This document shows positions 45,958 to 54,718 of a DNA stretch of 64,000 nucleotides, piece by piece. How positions within the stretch are numbered: the stretch's first letter is position 1; the number at the start of each line of letters is the position of its first letter. Under the pieces are notes generated by a model. That model was not told where the DNA came from. It worked only from the letters and a program-made list of their open reading frames with translations, and made no database searches. A program made the translations under genes and the position numbers. This stretch comes from an uncultured Prolixibacteraceae bacterium (GTDB lineage Bacteria > Bacteroidota > Bacteroidia > Bacteroidales > Prolixibacteraceae). The stretch is from positions 23,557-87,556 of the forward strand of contig CAJXZG010000012.1 in NCBI GenBank assembly GCA_913063265.1, read 5' to 3'.

Positions 45958-46044
45958 GTACAAATCTTCAGAGCGTTAAAGAAATATCTTGTTAAAAATT
46001 GTTAAGTATTTGCTTGGTCAACAATAATTAGGTTCATAACAGGT

Positions 46045-46076
46045 TTTACATGTATTTGAAAAATAGACTAATTTTG
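46045..46076 (+). promoter_or_regulatory. Promoter of the coiled-coil lipoprotein gene
   Basis: TTTA (46045-46048), a 20-bp spacer and a perfect -7 box TAATTTTG (46069-46076), with the ATG at 46120. Confidence 0.65.
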
Positions 46077-46119
46077 TATTAACCCTTGGAATAGAAAATA
46101 ATCTTAAAAATAAAGTGAT

Positions 46120-46998
46120 ATGAAAAAGTTGATGGTTTTGATATTGGGAATTACGATTTTAGGCGCTTGTCATAATTACAAAAAGGATGCACAAAGACTT
46201 ACTGTAGAGAAAGACAGCCTGGAACAGATAGCAACATACAGAGACTCTACAATTGCTTCGTTTTTGGACGATTTTAGCGAAATTCAGGCAAATCTGGATT
46301 CGATTAAAGAAATTGAAAAAATTGTTTCTGTACAATCGGGCAGTAACCGGGAGTTAAGTGCCAGTCAAAAGCAAATCATTATAGAGGATATAGCAACTCT
46401 CCATGAATTGCTGGAAAAAAATAAAGAATTAACAGCAACTTTGCAGAGAAAGTTAAGAAACTCGAATGTGAAAAATGCCCAGCTCGAAAAAACAATAGCA
46501 GGCCTTGAGATAATGGTTAGAAATCTTGAAGCACAGGTACAGGAAAAGGATATTGTAATTGCTGATTTGACCAACGATGTAAAAAAACTGAATGTAAATA
46601 TTACTGAATTAAATCAAAAGATTGAAGAAGCTGAAAAACAAAGTCAGCAAAAAACATTGACTATAGAAACTCAGACAGCAGAATTAAATAAAGCCTTTTA
46701 TGCATTTGGCACAATGAAGGAGCTAAGGGATAATGGAATTATTGAAAAAAGCGGTGGTGTTATTGGTATTGGCAAAACACCGGTTATGAAGAAAGATTTT
46801 AACCGTGATTATTTTACTGAAATCGATATTCGTGAATTTGATTATTTAAGGTTAATGTCTAAAAAGGCAAAATTGATTACAACACATCCTGAAGGTTCGT
46901 TCCATTTTACGGGGCAAAAATCAGCTGACACTTTATTTATTGATAACTCTTCCGAATTTTGGAAAGTTTCAAAGTATTTAGTTGTACTAACTGATTAA
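46120..46998 (+). CDS. Coiled-coil lipoprotein
   Basis: The 292-residue product has a lipobox ILGAC (Cys17), so the mature protein should be lipid-anchored. Residues 25-205 form a long heptad-rich coiled coil (IEDIATLHELLEKNKELTATLQRKL, EKTIAGLEIMVRNLEAQVQEKD). A compact C-terminal domain (about 206-292; MKELRDNGIIEKSGGVIGIGKTPV, DYFTEIDIREFDYL) resembles proteins that span the periplasm. Function unknown. Own promoter and terminator. Confidence 0.82.
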   Translation: MKKLMVLILGITILGACHNYKKDAQRLTVEKDSLEQIATYRDSTIASFLDDFSEIQANLDSIKEIEKIVSVQSGSNRELSASQKQIIIEDIATLHELLEKNKELTATLQRKLRNSNVKNAQLEKTIAGLEIMVRNLEAQVQEKDIVIADLTNDVKKLNVNITELNQKIEEAEKQSQQKTLTIETQTAELNKAFYAFGTMKELRDNGIIEKSGGVIGIGKTPVMKKDFNRDYFTEIDIREFDYLRLMSKKAKLITTHPEGSFHFTGQKSADTLFIDNSSEFWKVSKYLVVLTD

Positions 46999-47017
46999 CA
47001 AAGAAATATTTATGGGG

Positions 47018-47049
47018 AAAAGGCACTCAGTTTTATGAGTGTCTTTTTT
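47018..47049 (+). terminator. Terminator of the lipoprotein gene
   Basis: A 12-bp stem with one G-U pair (47018-47029 with 47036-47047) and a six-T run; overlaps the end of the convergent flavoprotein gene. Confidence 0.88.
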
Positions 47050-47623
47050 ATGCTTTGGTTTTTTTAAGCAGCCAGGCCATATTTTCCGCCAATGTATGTA
47101 TGGTCTGCATGCCTTCTTCATCTTCCAAAACCTCACCCTGATTTCTTCCAAAAGCAAAGTTCCAGTATGTTGATCCCGGAACAATTACCTGATTGATAAG
47201 GAAAAAGCGGTTTATGGAATCAAAAGTTGTTAATGCTCCTCCACGCCGAACTGCTATAACCCCAACACCAACTTTTCTTTTTAACTGAAATCCATTGGCA
47301 CGTGTAACATATCCGGCAACATCGATTAATGCTTTAACTTCTGTGGTAACATCGGCAAAATAAACCGGTGAGCCAATGATTATCCCATCTGCCTCAATCA
47401 TTTTTTCAATACAGTAATTGAGATGATCATTTTTAATATGACATTTTCCATCTTGCTTTTCTTTACATAAACCACATGCTGTGCAACCATGAACAGGTTT
47501 ATTTCCCAATTGAATAAATTCCGTTTCAATTTCATTTTGTTCAAAAATCTTAAACATCTTGTTAATTAGAATAGATGTATTTCCTTTTCTTCGAGGACTT
47601 CCGTTAAATGCTACTACTTTCAT
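47048..47623 (-). CDS. Iron-sulfur flavoprotein of the flavodoxin/NADPH-dependent FMN reductase family
   Basis: The 191-residue protein starts with the FMN-phosphate loop FNGSPRRKGNTS and has IGSPVYFADVTTEVKALID. A compact Cys motif C47-x2-C50-x2-C53-x7-C61 is like the cubane-cluster motif of iron-sulfur flavoproteins (Isf). It therefore probably binds FMN and a [4Fe-4S] cluster and moves electrons from ferredoxin or NADH, with O2 or quinones as possible acceptors. The upstream gap (47624-47710) is filled by short-word repeats. Confidence 0.87.
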   Translation of the reverse strand: MKVVAFNGSPRRKGNTSILINKMFKIFEQNEIETEFIQLGNKPVHGCTACGLCKEKQDGKCHIKNDHLNYCIEKMIEADGIIIGSPVYFADVTTEVKALIDVAGYVTRANGFQLKRKVGVGVIAVRRGGALTTFDSINRFFLINQVIVPGSTYWNFAFGRNQGEVLEDEEGMQTIHTLAENMAWLLKKTKA

Positions 47624-47630
47624 GGTGTAA

Positions 47631-47707
47631 ATTGCAAAACTGTTAAACTGCTAAATAGTAAAATTGCCAAATTGCAACACTGTTAAACTGAGACTGAGAC
47701 TGAAAAC
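47631..47707. repeat. Word-repeat array between the flavoprotein and DUF4159 genes
   Basis: A 20-bp sequence at 47631-47650 recurs at 47671-47690 with one mismatch. It runs into three CTGAGA/GACTGA-type words (47686-47707), the same words as in the flanks of the four-helix-bundle gene. The array ends 3 bp from the DUF4159 stop. Confidence 0.88.
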
Positions 47708-47710
47708 TTG

Positions 47711-48361
47711 TTACTGGTTAAAAACGTACTGTATAATATTTGCACCCATTTTTAGTGCTCTCAAACGTACCTCTTCCGGGTCACTATGTACATCTGCATC
47801 TTCCCAGCCATCTCCTAAATCGCTTTCATATGTGTAAAGGCAAACTAACCTTTCTTCAATAAAAAGACCAAAAGCCTGGGGTTGCTTATTATCGTGTTCA
47901 TGTACTTTTGGAAGGCCTTCATTAAAAGTATATTTCTGATGAAAAATTGGAAACGTGGGAGGTAGTTCTACAAAATCTTTATCAGGAAACACTTTTTTCA
48001 TCTCCCTTCTGAAATATTCATCCAAACCGTAATTATCATCCACATGAAGAAAACCACCTCCTTCAAGATATATCCGAAGATTGGTCGCTTCATTATCAGA
48101 AAGAATAATATTTCCATGGCCGGTAGCATGTATAAACGGGAAATTAAATATTTCCGGACTACTCAGTTCAACTGTTGAAGGTTCAGGAAAAATATTGGTT
48201 TTAAGGTTGGTATTGCTAAACTCAATCAGGTTTGGTAACGACGTTGGATTTGCATACCAGTCGCCACCACCGTTATATTTTAAAAGTGCAATTTTAACGC
48301 CCTGGTTTTGTGCAGGGGTAGAAAAAAAGGCAAATAAAAAAAGTATGGTTAGAATTCTCAT
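47711..48361 (-). CDS. DUF4159 secreted protein
   Basis: The 216-residue product starts with a signal peptide (MRILTILFLFAFFSTPA). The core (VKIALLKYNGGGDWYANPTSLPNLIEF, FPFIHATGHGNIILSDNEATNLRIYLEGGGFLHVDDNYGLDEYF) matches DUF4159, a family with a glutamine-amidotransferase-like fold, seen next to MoxR-linked operons in other bacteria. No catalytic Cys at the usual place. Role unknown. Lies 45 bp downstream of rsmE on the same strand. Confidence 0.88.
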   Translation of the reverse strand: MRILTILFLFAFFSTPAQNQGVKIALLKYNGGGDWYANPTSLPNLIEFSNTNLKTNIFPEPSTVELSSPEIFNFPFIHATGHGNIILSDNEATNLRIYLEGGGFLHVDDNYGLDEYFRREMKKVFPDKDFVELPPTFPIFHQKYTFNEGLPKVHEHDNKQPQAFGLFIEERLVCLYTYESDLGDGWEDADVHSDPEEVRLRALKMGANIIQYVFNQ

Positions 48362-48406
48362 TTTTGAAATTTTGTGAAAAATACAATGTATTGTTGAGAA
48401 AACATT

Positions 48407-49108
48407 TTATTCGTTAGCCAAATTTACAATATGACAGGCAACAATTCCTGCTGTTTCGGTTCTCAATCTTGCTTCTCCAAGAGATATTACCGAAAAACCA
48501 TTTTCTACGGCATCATTAACTTCTTCGGGGCTAAAGTCTCCTTCCGGCCCAATTAGAATCAAAACTTTTTCTTTTTTTAATGAAAGATCTTTGAGATGCG
48601 ACTTTTCCACATCGTCGCAATAAGCAATAAATCTTTTATTGGTTTTGTTATTTGAAATTAAATCGTTGAAAGTTGCAATGGGATTGAGCTTTGGCAGATA
48701 TGCTTTTATCGATTGTTTCATAGCCGACACCAGAATTTTTTCAAGACGTTCAGGCTTTATTATTTTTCTTTCTGAATGTTCAGTAAGGATTGGGGTTATT
48801 TCATCAATGCCAATTTCTGTACATTTTTCGAGGAACCATTCAAAACGATCGATGTTTTTTGTAGGGGCAATTGCTATGTGAAGATGGAAGTCTTTCTTTC
48901 CAAAATCCTGAATAGATTTAGTTATTTTCAGCTTACATTTTTTAGAATTGGCATCTGTAATTACGGCCTCATAAAATCCTCCTTTTCCATCTACAATTTG
49001 TATTTGCGCACCTTTTTGTAATCGAAGAACGCGTATTGCATGTTTCGATTCGGTTTCATTAAAAACAACTTCGGTATCCGATATTTCCGGAACATAAAAT
49101 AATTGCAT
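48407..49108 (-). CDS. rsmE: 16S rRNA (uracil-1498-N3)-methyltransferase
   Basis: RsmE methylates U1498 of 16S rRNA using S-adenosylmethionine. The 233-residue protein has an N-terminal PUA-like domain (about 1-70; HAIRVLRLQKGAQIQIVDGKG) and a SPOUT knot (about 75-233; VLILIGPEGDFSPEEVNDA, SLGEARLRTETAG). Both motifs are diagnostic. Length typical. Confidence 0.95.
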   Translation of the reverse strand: MQLFYVPEISDTEVVFNETESKHAIRVLRLQKGAQIQIVDGKGGFYEAVITDANSKKCKLKITKSIQDFGKKDFHLHIAIAPTKNIDRFEWFLEKCTEIGIDEITPILTEHSERKIIKPERLEKILVSAMKQSIKAYLPKLNPIATFNDLISNNKTNKRFIAYCDDVEKSHLKDLSLKKEKVLILIGPEGDFSPEEVNDAVENGFSVISLGEARLRTETAGIVACHIVNLANE

Positions 49109-49223
49109 TTGTAATGGTATTATACTAACTAAAACATTCTTCTAGAGACTGGAAACAGAAAAAGATGTATCAAAAGTAGAATTTAAAATCAGGTAACTTT
49201 CAATTTATAAACAACTTTCATAT

Positions 49224-49292
49224 GACCCTCCAAACCTTCCGCCAGCTGGCGGAGAGGCTTAAAGTCCCCCTTGGGGGATTTAGGGGTAAATT
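49224..49292. repeat. REP-like palindromic intergenic element
   Basis: A perfect 16-bp palindrome TCCGCCAGCTGGCGGA (49238-49253) is followed 11 bp later by the inverted repeat TCCCCCTTGGGGGA (49265-49278) and GATTTAGGGG. It is more GC-rich than its surroundings and has no gene. I recall similar CCCCC-TT-GGGGG motifs repeated in other Bacteroidota genomes; that needs a search. The rest of the 291-bp gap 49109-49399 holds nothing else I recognise except words at 49354-49373. Confidence 0.8.
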
Positions 49293-49353
49293 ACCAAGTG
49301 GTTACTTACAATTAAAAAGTCAAATTTCAATCAAACTTGTTTTTGACACAGCC

Positions 49354-49373
49354 TCTTCAGACTTCCGTCTTTC
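49354..49373. repeat. CTTCAGACTTCCGTC word repeat
   Basis: Short words CTTCAGACTTCCGTCTTTC match the family at 13992-14009 and 57735-57761. It is 27 bp from the TolQ-like gene's stop. Confidence 0.5.
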
Positions 49374-49399
49374 TTTCAGTATCAAAGTTATAAAAATTG

Positions 49400-49780
49400 T
49401 TATTTAGCTTTCTTCGAAATAATGAAATCCAGCAACCACCATAGCAGAAGCGATATAAGGAAAATTAAAACTCCGTAAATTGTGGTTATCATCGAAACTT
49501 TTAATCCACCGGCGAGCATTCCCGGTGCTACATTACCCAATCGTTCTATCGCTTCAAATGCAGCATATAAACCAATCAATTGTCCAAGTATTCCGGTAAC
49601 CAATCCAAAAGTTCCGATGGTTTTAATATGCTTTAACTTTTTTCTTTTAGTTGAAATCTCAACTTTCTTATTTGACAGAACCGGTAAAATGTGATAAACG
49701 GCCCATGCAAACATTGAAATCAAAACCAGGGTGAGAACTCCCATAAAAGCAGGACCTCCCATGTAAAATAAATCTTTCAT
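49400..49780 (-). CDS. MotA/TolQ/ExbB-like small membrane protein
   Basis: The 126-residue protein has three transmembrane helices (about 10-32, 52-74, 94-118). The central segment KHIKTIGTFGLVTGILGQLIGLYAAFEAIERLGNVAPGMLAGGLKVSMITTIYGVLIF is the core of the MotA/TolQ/ExbB proton-channel family. It is shorter than TolQ, and no ExbD or MotB partner is adjacent. Divergent from the LytTR regulator gene, which may control it (inference). Confidence 0.8.
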   Translation of the reverse strand: MKDLFYMGGPAFMGVLTLVLISMFAWAVYHILPVLSNKKVEISTKRKKLKHIKTIGTFGLVTGILGQLIGLYAAFEAIERLGNVAPGMLAGGLKVSMITTIYGVLIFLISLLLWWLLDFIISKKAK

Positions 49781-49957
49781 ATCGTAATTTTTTAATTAAT
49801 AATTCACTTGTCAAATGTAGCTTATAAATGAAGTCTCCTGCAAGGTCAAATCCGGTTCTAATTGTGTTGTTTATCGACCGTGGTTCTGTTTGTTGATTTT
49901 TTTAACGAAATTCGAGTATTACAATTGTTAAAAGATAAAAATCTTTAAAGAAAAGAA

Positions 49958-50722
49958 TTGGTGAAATTAAAAATAAGTAATCCATATTTTCATATTACTT
50001 TCTGGCTGGCAGTAACTACAATACTCATTGTAGTTTTTGGAAAATCGTGGCAAAGTACAACCGAAGCATTTTATTTTACTAGTTTATTTCTTCCGGTTAT
50101 TATGGCAACGTCCTACTTTTTTAACTACTACTTGGTGCCACAATGTTTATTAAAGAAACAATATCTTCTTTTTGTTATCTATTTCTATTTTACAATAGTT
50201 ATCTCTCTTTTTTTAGAAATGGTGGTTTTAATCTTTTCATTTATTTACCTGGCTAATTTCGATTTAAAAAATTTTGGTATAACGTCTTCCGATATTTTAC
50301 TTTTGGCAGTGGTTATGTACCTTGTTGTTTTTTTAGGGTCATTTCTTTTAATGGTACGGCAATTAATTAACAGTAAGTCGGAACTGGAAAAAATGATGAA
50401 AGAAAAAGAAAAAACAGACGATCCTGTTTTAGAGATAATATCAAATCGAAAATTGGCTCGAATTCCTTACAGAAACATTGAATATATTGAAAGTCTGGCT
50501 GATTATATACAAGTGCATACTTCAGATGGGCAGGAAATAAAAAGCAAAACAAAAATCAGTAGCGTGGAAAAAAATCTGCCAGATTCATTTCTTCGCATTC
50601 ATCGTTCGTTTATTGTTAATACAAAAAAAATTACGGGATACAATTCAAATAAAATTGAGATTGGCACTATTGAGCTTAATATCGGGCGCAGCTATAAACA
50701 GCGAGTATCAAAATCATTATAA
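49958..50722 (+). CDS. Membrane-anchored LytTR transcriptional regulator
   Basis: There is no upstream ATG; TTG 49958 or GTG 49961 gives about 254 residues. Four transmembrane helices (about 10-130) are followed by a linker coiled segment and a LytTR DNA-binding domain (about 150-250; RKLARIPYRNIEYIESLADYIQVHTSDGQEIKSKTKISSVEKNLPDSFLRIHRSFIVNTKKI). The membrane part suggests direct signal sensing without a kinase. Its stop is 1 bp from the convergent sixA stop. Confidence 0.87.
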   Translation: MVKLKISNPYFHITFWLAVTTILIVVFGKSWQSTTEAFYFTSLFLPVIMATSYFFNYYLVPQCLLKKQYLLFVIYFYFTIVISLFLEMVVLIFSFIYLANFDLKNFGITSSDILLLAVVMYLVVFLGSFLLMVRQLINSKSELEKMMKEKEKTDDPVLEIISNRKLARIPYRNIEYIESLADYIQVHTSDGQEIKSKTKISSVEKNLPDSFLRIHRSFIVNTKKITGYNSNKIEIGTIELNIGRSYKQRVSKSL

Positions 50723-50723
50723 G

Positions 50724-51218
50724 TTATTTAAACATTTTAGGATAATAATGAAATTTGTGTTTACCGGCCTCGGAACCAAGTTCTTTCCATGTATTAATAT
50801 TAAAATCAATTCCAACAGTTGAGCAAGTTGGCATATGACCATTGAATTTATCCGACAGATTATTTACGTAATAATGAAAACCCGGATTATGTCCAAAAAA
50901 GAAAACGGTTTCAAGCTCGTCAGGAAGTTCCCTGATTAAATCTATAAATTCTGAAATCGTTAATCCGTCATAAATCTCTTCAACTTCAACAATCTCTGAC
51001 TTATCGATTCCAAAGTTGTCGGCATAAATCCGGGCAGTTTGTAAAGCTCGGTTTGCCGGACTGGAAATTAATCGATCAGGAATTATTTTTCGCTTTTTTA
51101 ATTCTTTCCCCAAAATATTTGCATCATTTACACCACGTTCTGCCAAATCACGGGTAAAATCATCATCGTAACCATAATGTACTGCTTTTGCATGTCGTAC
51201 TATAACTACTCGTTTCAT
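50724..51218 (-). CDS. SixA-type phosphohistidine phosphatase
   Basis: The 164-residue protein has the histidine-phosphatase start MKRVVIVRHAK with His9 as the phospho-accepting residue, the later Arg in LISSPANRALQTA, and His in FGHNPGFH. The SixA branch removes phosphate from His-containing phosphotransfer domains in signalling or PTS-Ntr systems. Length fits SixA and not phosphoglycerate mutase. Confidence 0.9.
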   Translation of the reverse strand: MKRVVIVRHAKAVHYGYDDDFTRDLAERGVNDANILGKELKKRKIIPDRLISSPANRALQTARIYADNFGIDKSEIVEVEEIYDGLTISEFIDLIRELPDELETVFFFGHNPGFHYYVNNLSDKFNGHMPTCSTVGIDFNINTWKELGSEAGKHKFHYYPKMFK

Positions 51219-51292
51219 GTTTGTTCTTTTTTTAGTACAAACAAATTTACCTTTATTTGTTATGAAAGAAAGTATTAATTTGGATCTTTTTT

Positions 51293-51799
51293 ATGAAACG
51301 AATCGGGTTATTGTCGGACACACATGGATTTTTAAACCCAAGGCTCTATAAATTTTTTGAGAAGGTTGATGAAATTTGGCATGCCGGAGATATTGGAACC
51401 ATAGAAGTCAGTGATGAACTCTCCGGATTTAAACCCTTAAAATCTGTTTATGGCAATATCGATGGACACCAAATTCGAGCAGTACATCCCTTACATCAAA
51501 GGTTTTTTTGTGAAGAAGTTGATGTATGGATGACACATATCGGTGGTTATCCCGGGCGATATGAGAGATATGTTATGCCTGAAATATTTAAAAATCCACC
51601 TAATATTTTTATTAGCGGACACTCACATATTTTAAAAGTGATTTACGATAAGAAACTCGATTTCTTGCATATGAATCCGGGTGCTGCCGGAAGACACGGA
51701 TTACATAAAGTATGTACAGCTTTACGTTTTGCAATTGATGGAAAAGATATTCGCGATCTTGAAATATGGGAAATAAATCGAAATGAAAGAGCTGTCTAG
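51293..51799 (+). CDS. YfcE/MJ0936-type metallophosphoesterase
   Basis: The 168-residue protein has the calcineurin-like motifs LLSDTHGF (metal ligands Asp and His), HAGDIG, VYGNIDGH, and the late FISGHSHILKV. This two-metal site hydrolyses phosphodiesters; substrate is unknown. Single gene whose TAG stop is shared in a CTAG with the convergent hydrolase gene. Confidence 0.93.
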   Translation: MKRIGLLSDTHGFLNPRLYKFFEKVDEIWHAGDIGTIEVSDELSGFKPLKSVYGNIDGHQIRAVHPLHQRFFCEEVDVWMTHIGGYPGRYERYVMPEIFKNPPNIFISGHSHILKVIYDKKLDFLHMNPGAAGRHGLHKVCTALRFAIDGKDIRDLEIWEINRNERAV

Positions 51800-53358
51800 T
51801 CCTGTTGTAATGCTCCTTTGTATTTTTCTACTCTACTTCTTTGATTGATACTGTTCGACATTTCCAAAAAAATGCTGTCACCTTTTGTTTCAAACAAATA
51901 GAAGTCAGTATGAGGACTTTCGGTATATCTTACAACCAGTTCTATGGTATTATCATTTATACAACTATAAGCACCGGCTATTTTAAAGGGTGCAAGCTTT
52001 AAAATCTGATCATTGGGTTGAGTAACCAAATTATTTGCGGGTTTGTTGGTTTCACCCCCGGTCCATTGATTTGCTCCAAAACTAAAATCCAGAGTTTTGT
52101 TATCGGCGAATGTGATAGTTGTGTTTAAGTTTCCAAATGCATTTCCAAATGAAACAGATTCTAAATTTTCGTCATTTTCATCAAATAGGAAAGTTTTACC
52201 ATCCAGATTTTTCAAAATAGCTTTTGATATGTTTGCTACAGGTGGATCAAGTTGAAGTGAATTCAGTTTATTTTTTAGTTGTTCATCAACTGTTTCATCC
52301 GATTTTCCGCTGTCGTTGAAAGCAGGTAATAAATGTTCCCAAACCAGATTCAATTCAGCTTGCATATCATGAGTTTCTGATGTAATTGCAATTACTGCAT
52401 CGTGTTCAGGCAGTACTAAAATATATTGTCCAAATGCCCCGTCTCCCCGATATGAGTTATGACGTGAGCGCCAGAATTTGTAACCATATCCCTGCAACCA
52501 GTCACTTTTATTTCTTTCGTCCTCTGATAACTCAGGCGATTGTAAAATCTTAGAACTTGTTGCTTCAACCACCCATTCTTCACTTAGAATTTGCTTACCA
52601 TGCCATGTGCCTTTTTGCAAATAAAGCTGGCCCAGTTTCGCCATATCTTCAGTCTTAATTCTTAATCCCCATCCACCAACATTAATTCCCATAGGATCGA
52701 CTTCCCAGTCCATTCCTGAAATATTGAGTGGTTCAAAAAGTCTGGGTTTCAGATAATCTATCACGTTTTCTCCGCTTACTTCGTGAATAATAGCTGCCAG
52801 TAGATATGTTCCAAAAGAGTTGTATAAAAACTTTGTTCCTGGTTTGTGGACAATTGGTGCTGCCAGCACTTCTTTAATCCAATTTTCAGAATCCATAACT
52901 TTCCCAAACGAAGGCTCTGGTTCTTGTCCGACCGTCATGGAAAGCAAATCTCTAATTTCGAGGTCAGCAAGATTTTCGCTAATCGTATCGGGTAAATAAT
53001 CAGGAAAAAAAGAAATTACTTTATCTGAAACTGAAATTAGATTTTCACTTACTGCAAATCCGATTGCTGTTGAAGTAAAACTTTTGCTTGTTGAATACAT
53101 GGTGTGTTTTAAATCTGCTGCATATGGAGCCCACCATCCTTCTGCCACAACTTTCCCATGCCGCAAAATCATTAAACTGTGTAATTCGTGATTGCTATTT
53201 TCAACTGCGTCGATAAATTCTAAAATAGCCTGCGATGAAACTCCTTCTTCCGAGGGTGTGCTTCTTGGTAAATTCCCGTTGTTGGTTTTTTCAGTAGTAC
53301 ATGAAAAGAAAAGAATAGCAAAAAGGGAAATAATAAAAACTTGCTTATTTAGTTTCAT
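51796..53358 (-). CDS. Class C beta-lactamase-like serine hydrolase lipoprotein
   Basis: A lipobox FFSC (Cys20) predicts a lipid anchor. The serine hydrolase domain (about 35-355) has the catalytic S89-T-S-K92 tetrad in MYSTSKSF, Tyr in LYNSFGTYLL, and a late AFGQY/H-x-G-like region. A C-terminal domain (about 370-520) is beta-rich and may be a substrate-binding module. These proteins act as beta-lactamases, D-Ala-D-Ala peptidases or esterases; the role is unresolved. Single gene. Confidence 0.87.
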   Translation of the reverse strand: MKLNKQVFIISLFAILFFSCTTEKTNNGNLPRSTPSEEGVSSQAILEFIDAVENSNHELHSLMILRHGKVVAEGWWAPYAADLKHTMYSTSKSFTSTAIGFAVSENLISVSDKVISFFPDYLPDTISENLADLEIRDLLSMTVGQEPEPSFGKVMDSENWIKEVLAAPIVHKPGTKFLYNSFGTYLLAAIIHEVSGENVIDYLKPRLFEPLNISGMDWEVDPMGINVGGWGLRIKTEDMAKLGQLYLQKGTWHGKQILSEEWVVEATSSKILQSPELSEDERNKSDWLQGYGYKFWRSRHNSYRGDGAFGQYILVLPEHDAVIAITSETHDMQAELNLVWEHLLPAFNDSGKSDETVDEQLKNKLNSLQLDPPVANISKAILKNLDGKTFLFDENDENLESVSFGNAFGNLNTTITFADNKTLDFSFGANQWTGGETNKPANNLVTQPNDQILKLAPFKIAGAYSCINDNTIELVVRYTESPHTDFYLFETKGDSIFLEMSNSINQRSRVEKYKGALQQD

Positions 53359-53401
53359 CTTTTTTGGTTTAATTAAGTAATTGAGAATTGAAAGTTACCG
53401 A

Positions 53402-54238
53402 TTACTTTTGAAAAGAATGTGCCACCCAATTGTTTTTTTCTACAAATCCCACATCTTTTAAACCAAGACTTTCTGCTTTTGCTTTTATATCAGGAATGTC
53501 TTCAGAATAAAAGCCACTCATTATTAAAGTGCCACCATGGTTTAAAACTTTGTAGTAGGCTTCCATATCATCAAGCAAAACATTCTTATGAATATTGGCA
53601 AATATCAAATCGAAATTTTGATTAGTTAATAATTTTGCATCTCCTAAATAAACATCAATGTTTTTTATTTGGTTGAGTTTTGCATTTTCCAAAGTCCCTT
53701 CATATGACCATTTGTCAATGTCAATAGCAGTAATACGTTTGGCTCCTTTCATTGATGCAAGAATACTTAGAATTCCGGTACCGCAACCCATATCAAGAAT
53801 GGTTTTGCCGCTTAGGTCTTTTTGTAAAATGGATTCAACAATAGTTGCTGTTGTTTCATGGTTCCCTGTGCCAAAGGCCATATTGGGCTCAATCACTATT
53901 TCGTATTTTGCCCTGGGATATTCCGTATGAAATGGAGCCCGTATCGAACATTCTCCTCCAATTACAAGTGCTTCGAAATAATTCTTCTCCCATTCTTTAT
54001 TCCAGTTCTGGTCTTTTATAAATTCAGATTTCACTTCAAATTCAAAATCGTCAGAAAACGCATTCAAAACTTTATTCAGGTTTTCTTCTGAAAAATTTTT
54101 ATCCGGAATAAAAGCTTCAAAACCTTCTTCTGTTTCAACAAAACTATCAAATCCAATTTCAGCCATTTGAGCATTTAGAATATCGCGAAGCCATTCCTGA
54201 AAAGGAGAAAAACTGATTGTTATTTTTTGGTAATCCAT
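53402..54238 (-). CDS. prmA: Ribosomal protein L11 methyltransferase
   Basis: PrmA methylates lysines and the N-terminus of ribosomal protein L11. The 278-residue protein has a small N-terminal domain (about 1-90) and a class I methyltransferase domain with motif I ILDMGCGTGILSILA, the post-motif GTGNHETTATIVESIL and ANIHKNVLLDD. Slightly short for PrmA but within the Bacteroidota range. Upstream of its start lies the repeat-flanked GxxExxY unit. Confidence 0.95.
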   Translation of the reverse strand: MDYQKITISFSPFQEWLRDILNAQMAEIGFDSFVETEEGFEAFIPDKNFSEENLNKVLNAFSDDFEFEVKSEFIKDQNWNKEWEKNYFEALVIGGECSIRAPFHTEYPRAKYEIVIEPNMAFGTGNHETTATIVESILQKDLSGKTILDMGCGTGILSILASMKGAKRITAIDIDKWSYEGTLENAKLNQIKNIDVYLGDAKLLTNQNFDLIFANIHKNVLLDDMEAYYKVLNHGGTLIMSGFYSEDIPDIKAKAESLGLKDVGFVEKNNWVAHSFQK

Positions 54239-54254
54239 TGTGTATTATTTTATT

Positions 54255-54280
54255 GCCACAAAAGCACAAAAACTCTAAAA
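54255..54280. repeat. Left terminal word repeat of the GxxExxY unit
   Basis: GCCACAAAAGCACAAAA followed by ACTCTAAAA. Its partner in inverted orientation is at 54719-54743. It lies 17 bp from prmA's start codon, on the promoter side of that gene. Confidence 0.85.
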
Positions 54281-54290
54281 TTCACTAATA

Positions 54291-54698
54291 TCAAATTACA
54301 AATCTTTTAATTCCTCTTCCAATGTTTACCACGTTGAAATTAATAAGGAATCCCAGTCTTTTATTGGTCAATTTCATATGGCTTAGAACTTGAGCTTCCC
54401 AAACTGGATTCACATTATCCAAGGCTTTTAATTCGCAAATAACTTCTTCTTCCACAAGGACATCTAATCGAAATCCTTCCTCAAATTCCAGGCCGTCATA
54501 AACAATAGGAACTTTTAATTGACGATTACACTTTAGACCTCTTTTTTCAATTTCATGACAAAAACATATTTCATAAACTTTTTCAAGTAATCCTGGACCT
54601 AAATTTTTATGCACGGTGTAAGCTGAATTAACAACTATTTTTCCAATTCTTTCCAATTCTGGAGAAATTGGAATAAAACTTTTTTGAATCTCACTCAT
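54291..54698 (-). CDS. GxxExxY protein
   Basis: The 135-residue protein has the namesake motif GLLEKVY and the family stretch HEIEKRGLKCNRQLKVPIVYDG, then FRLDVLVEEEVICELKALDNVNPVWEAQVLSHMKLTNKRLGFLINFN. The EF-D...E-L-K pattern matches a PD-(D/E)xK nuclease-like core, though activity is not proved for the family. Such genes also occur inside rRNA operons of some bacteria. It is bracketed by inverted word repeats 10 bp and 20 bp away. No operon partner. Confidence 0.9.
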   Translation of the reverse strand: MSEIQKSFIPISPELERIGKIVVNSAYTVHKNLGPGLLEKVYEICFCHEIEKRGLKCNRQLKVPIVYDGLEFEEGFRLDVLVEEEVICELKALDNVNPVWEAQVLSHMKLTNKRLGFLINFNVVNIGRGIKRFVI

Positions 54699-54718
54699 GG
54701 AATCTGTTTTTGGTGGAA

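Noticed and set aside
47631..47707. CRISPR array
   Set aside because: Repeats are short, partly overlapping words without regular spacers, and no cas genes exist in the window.
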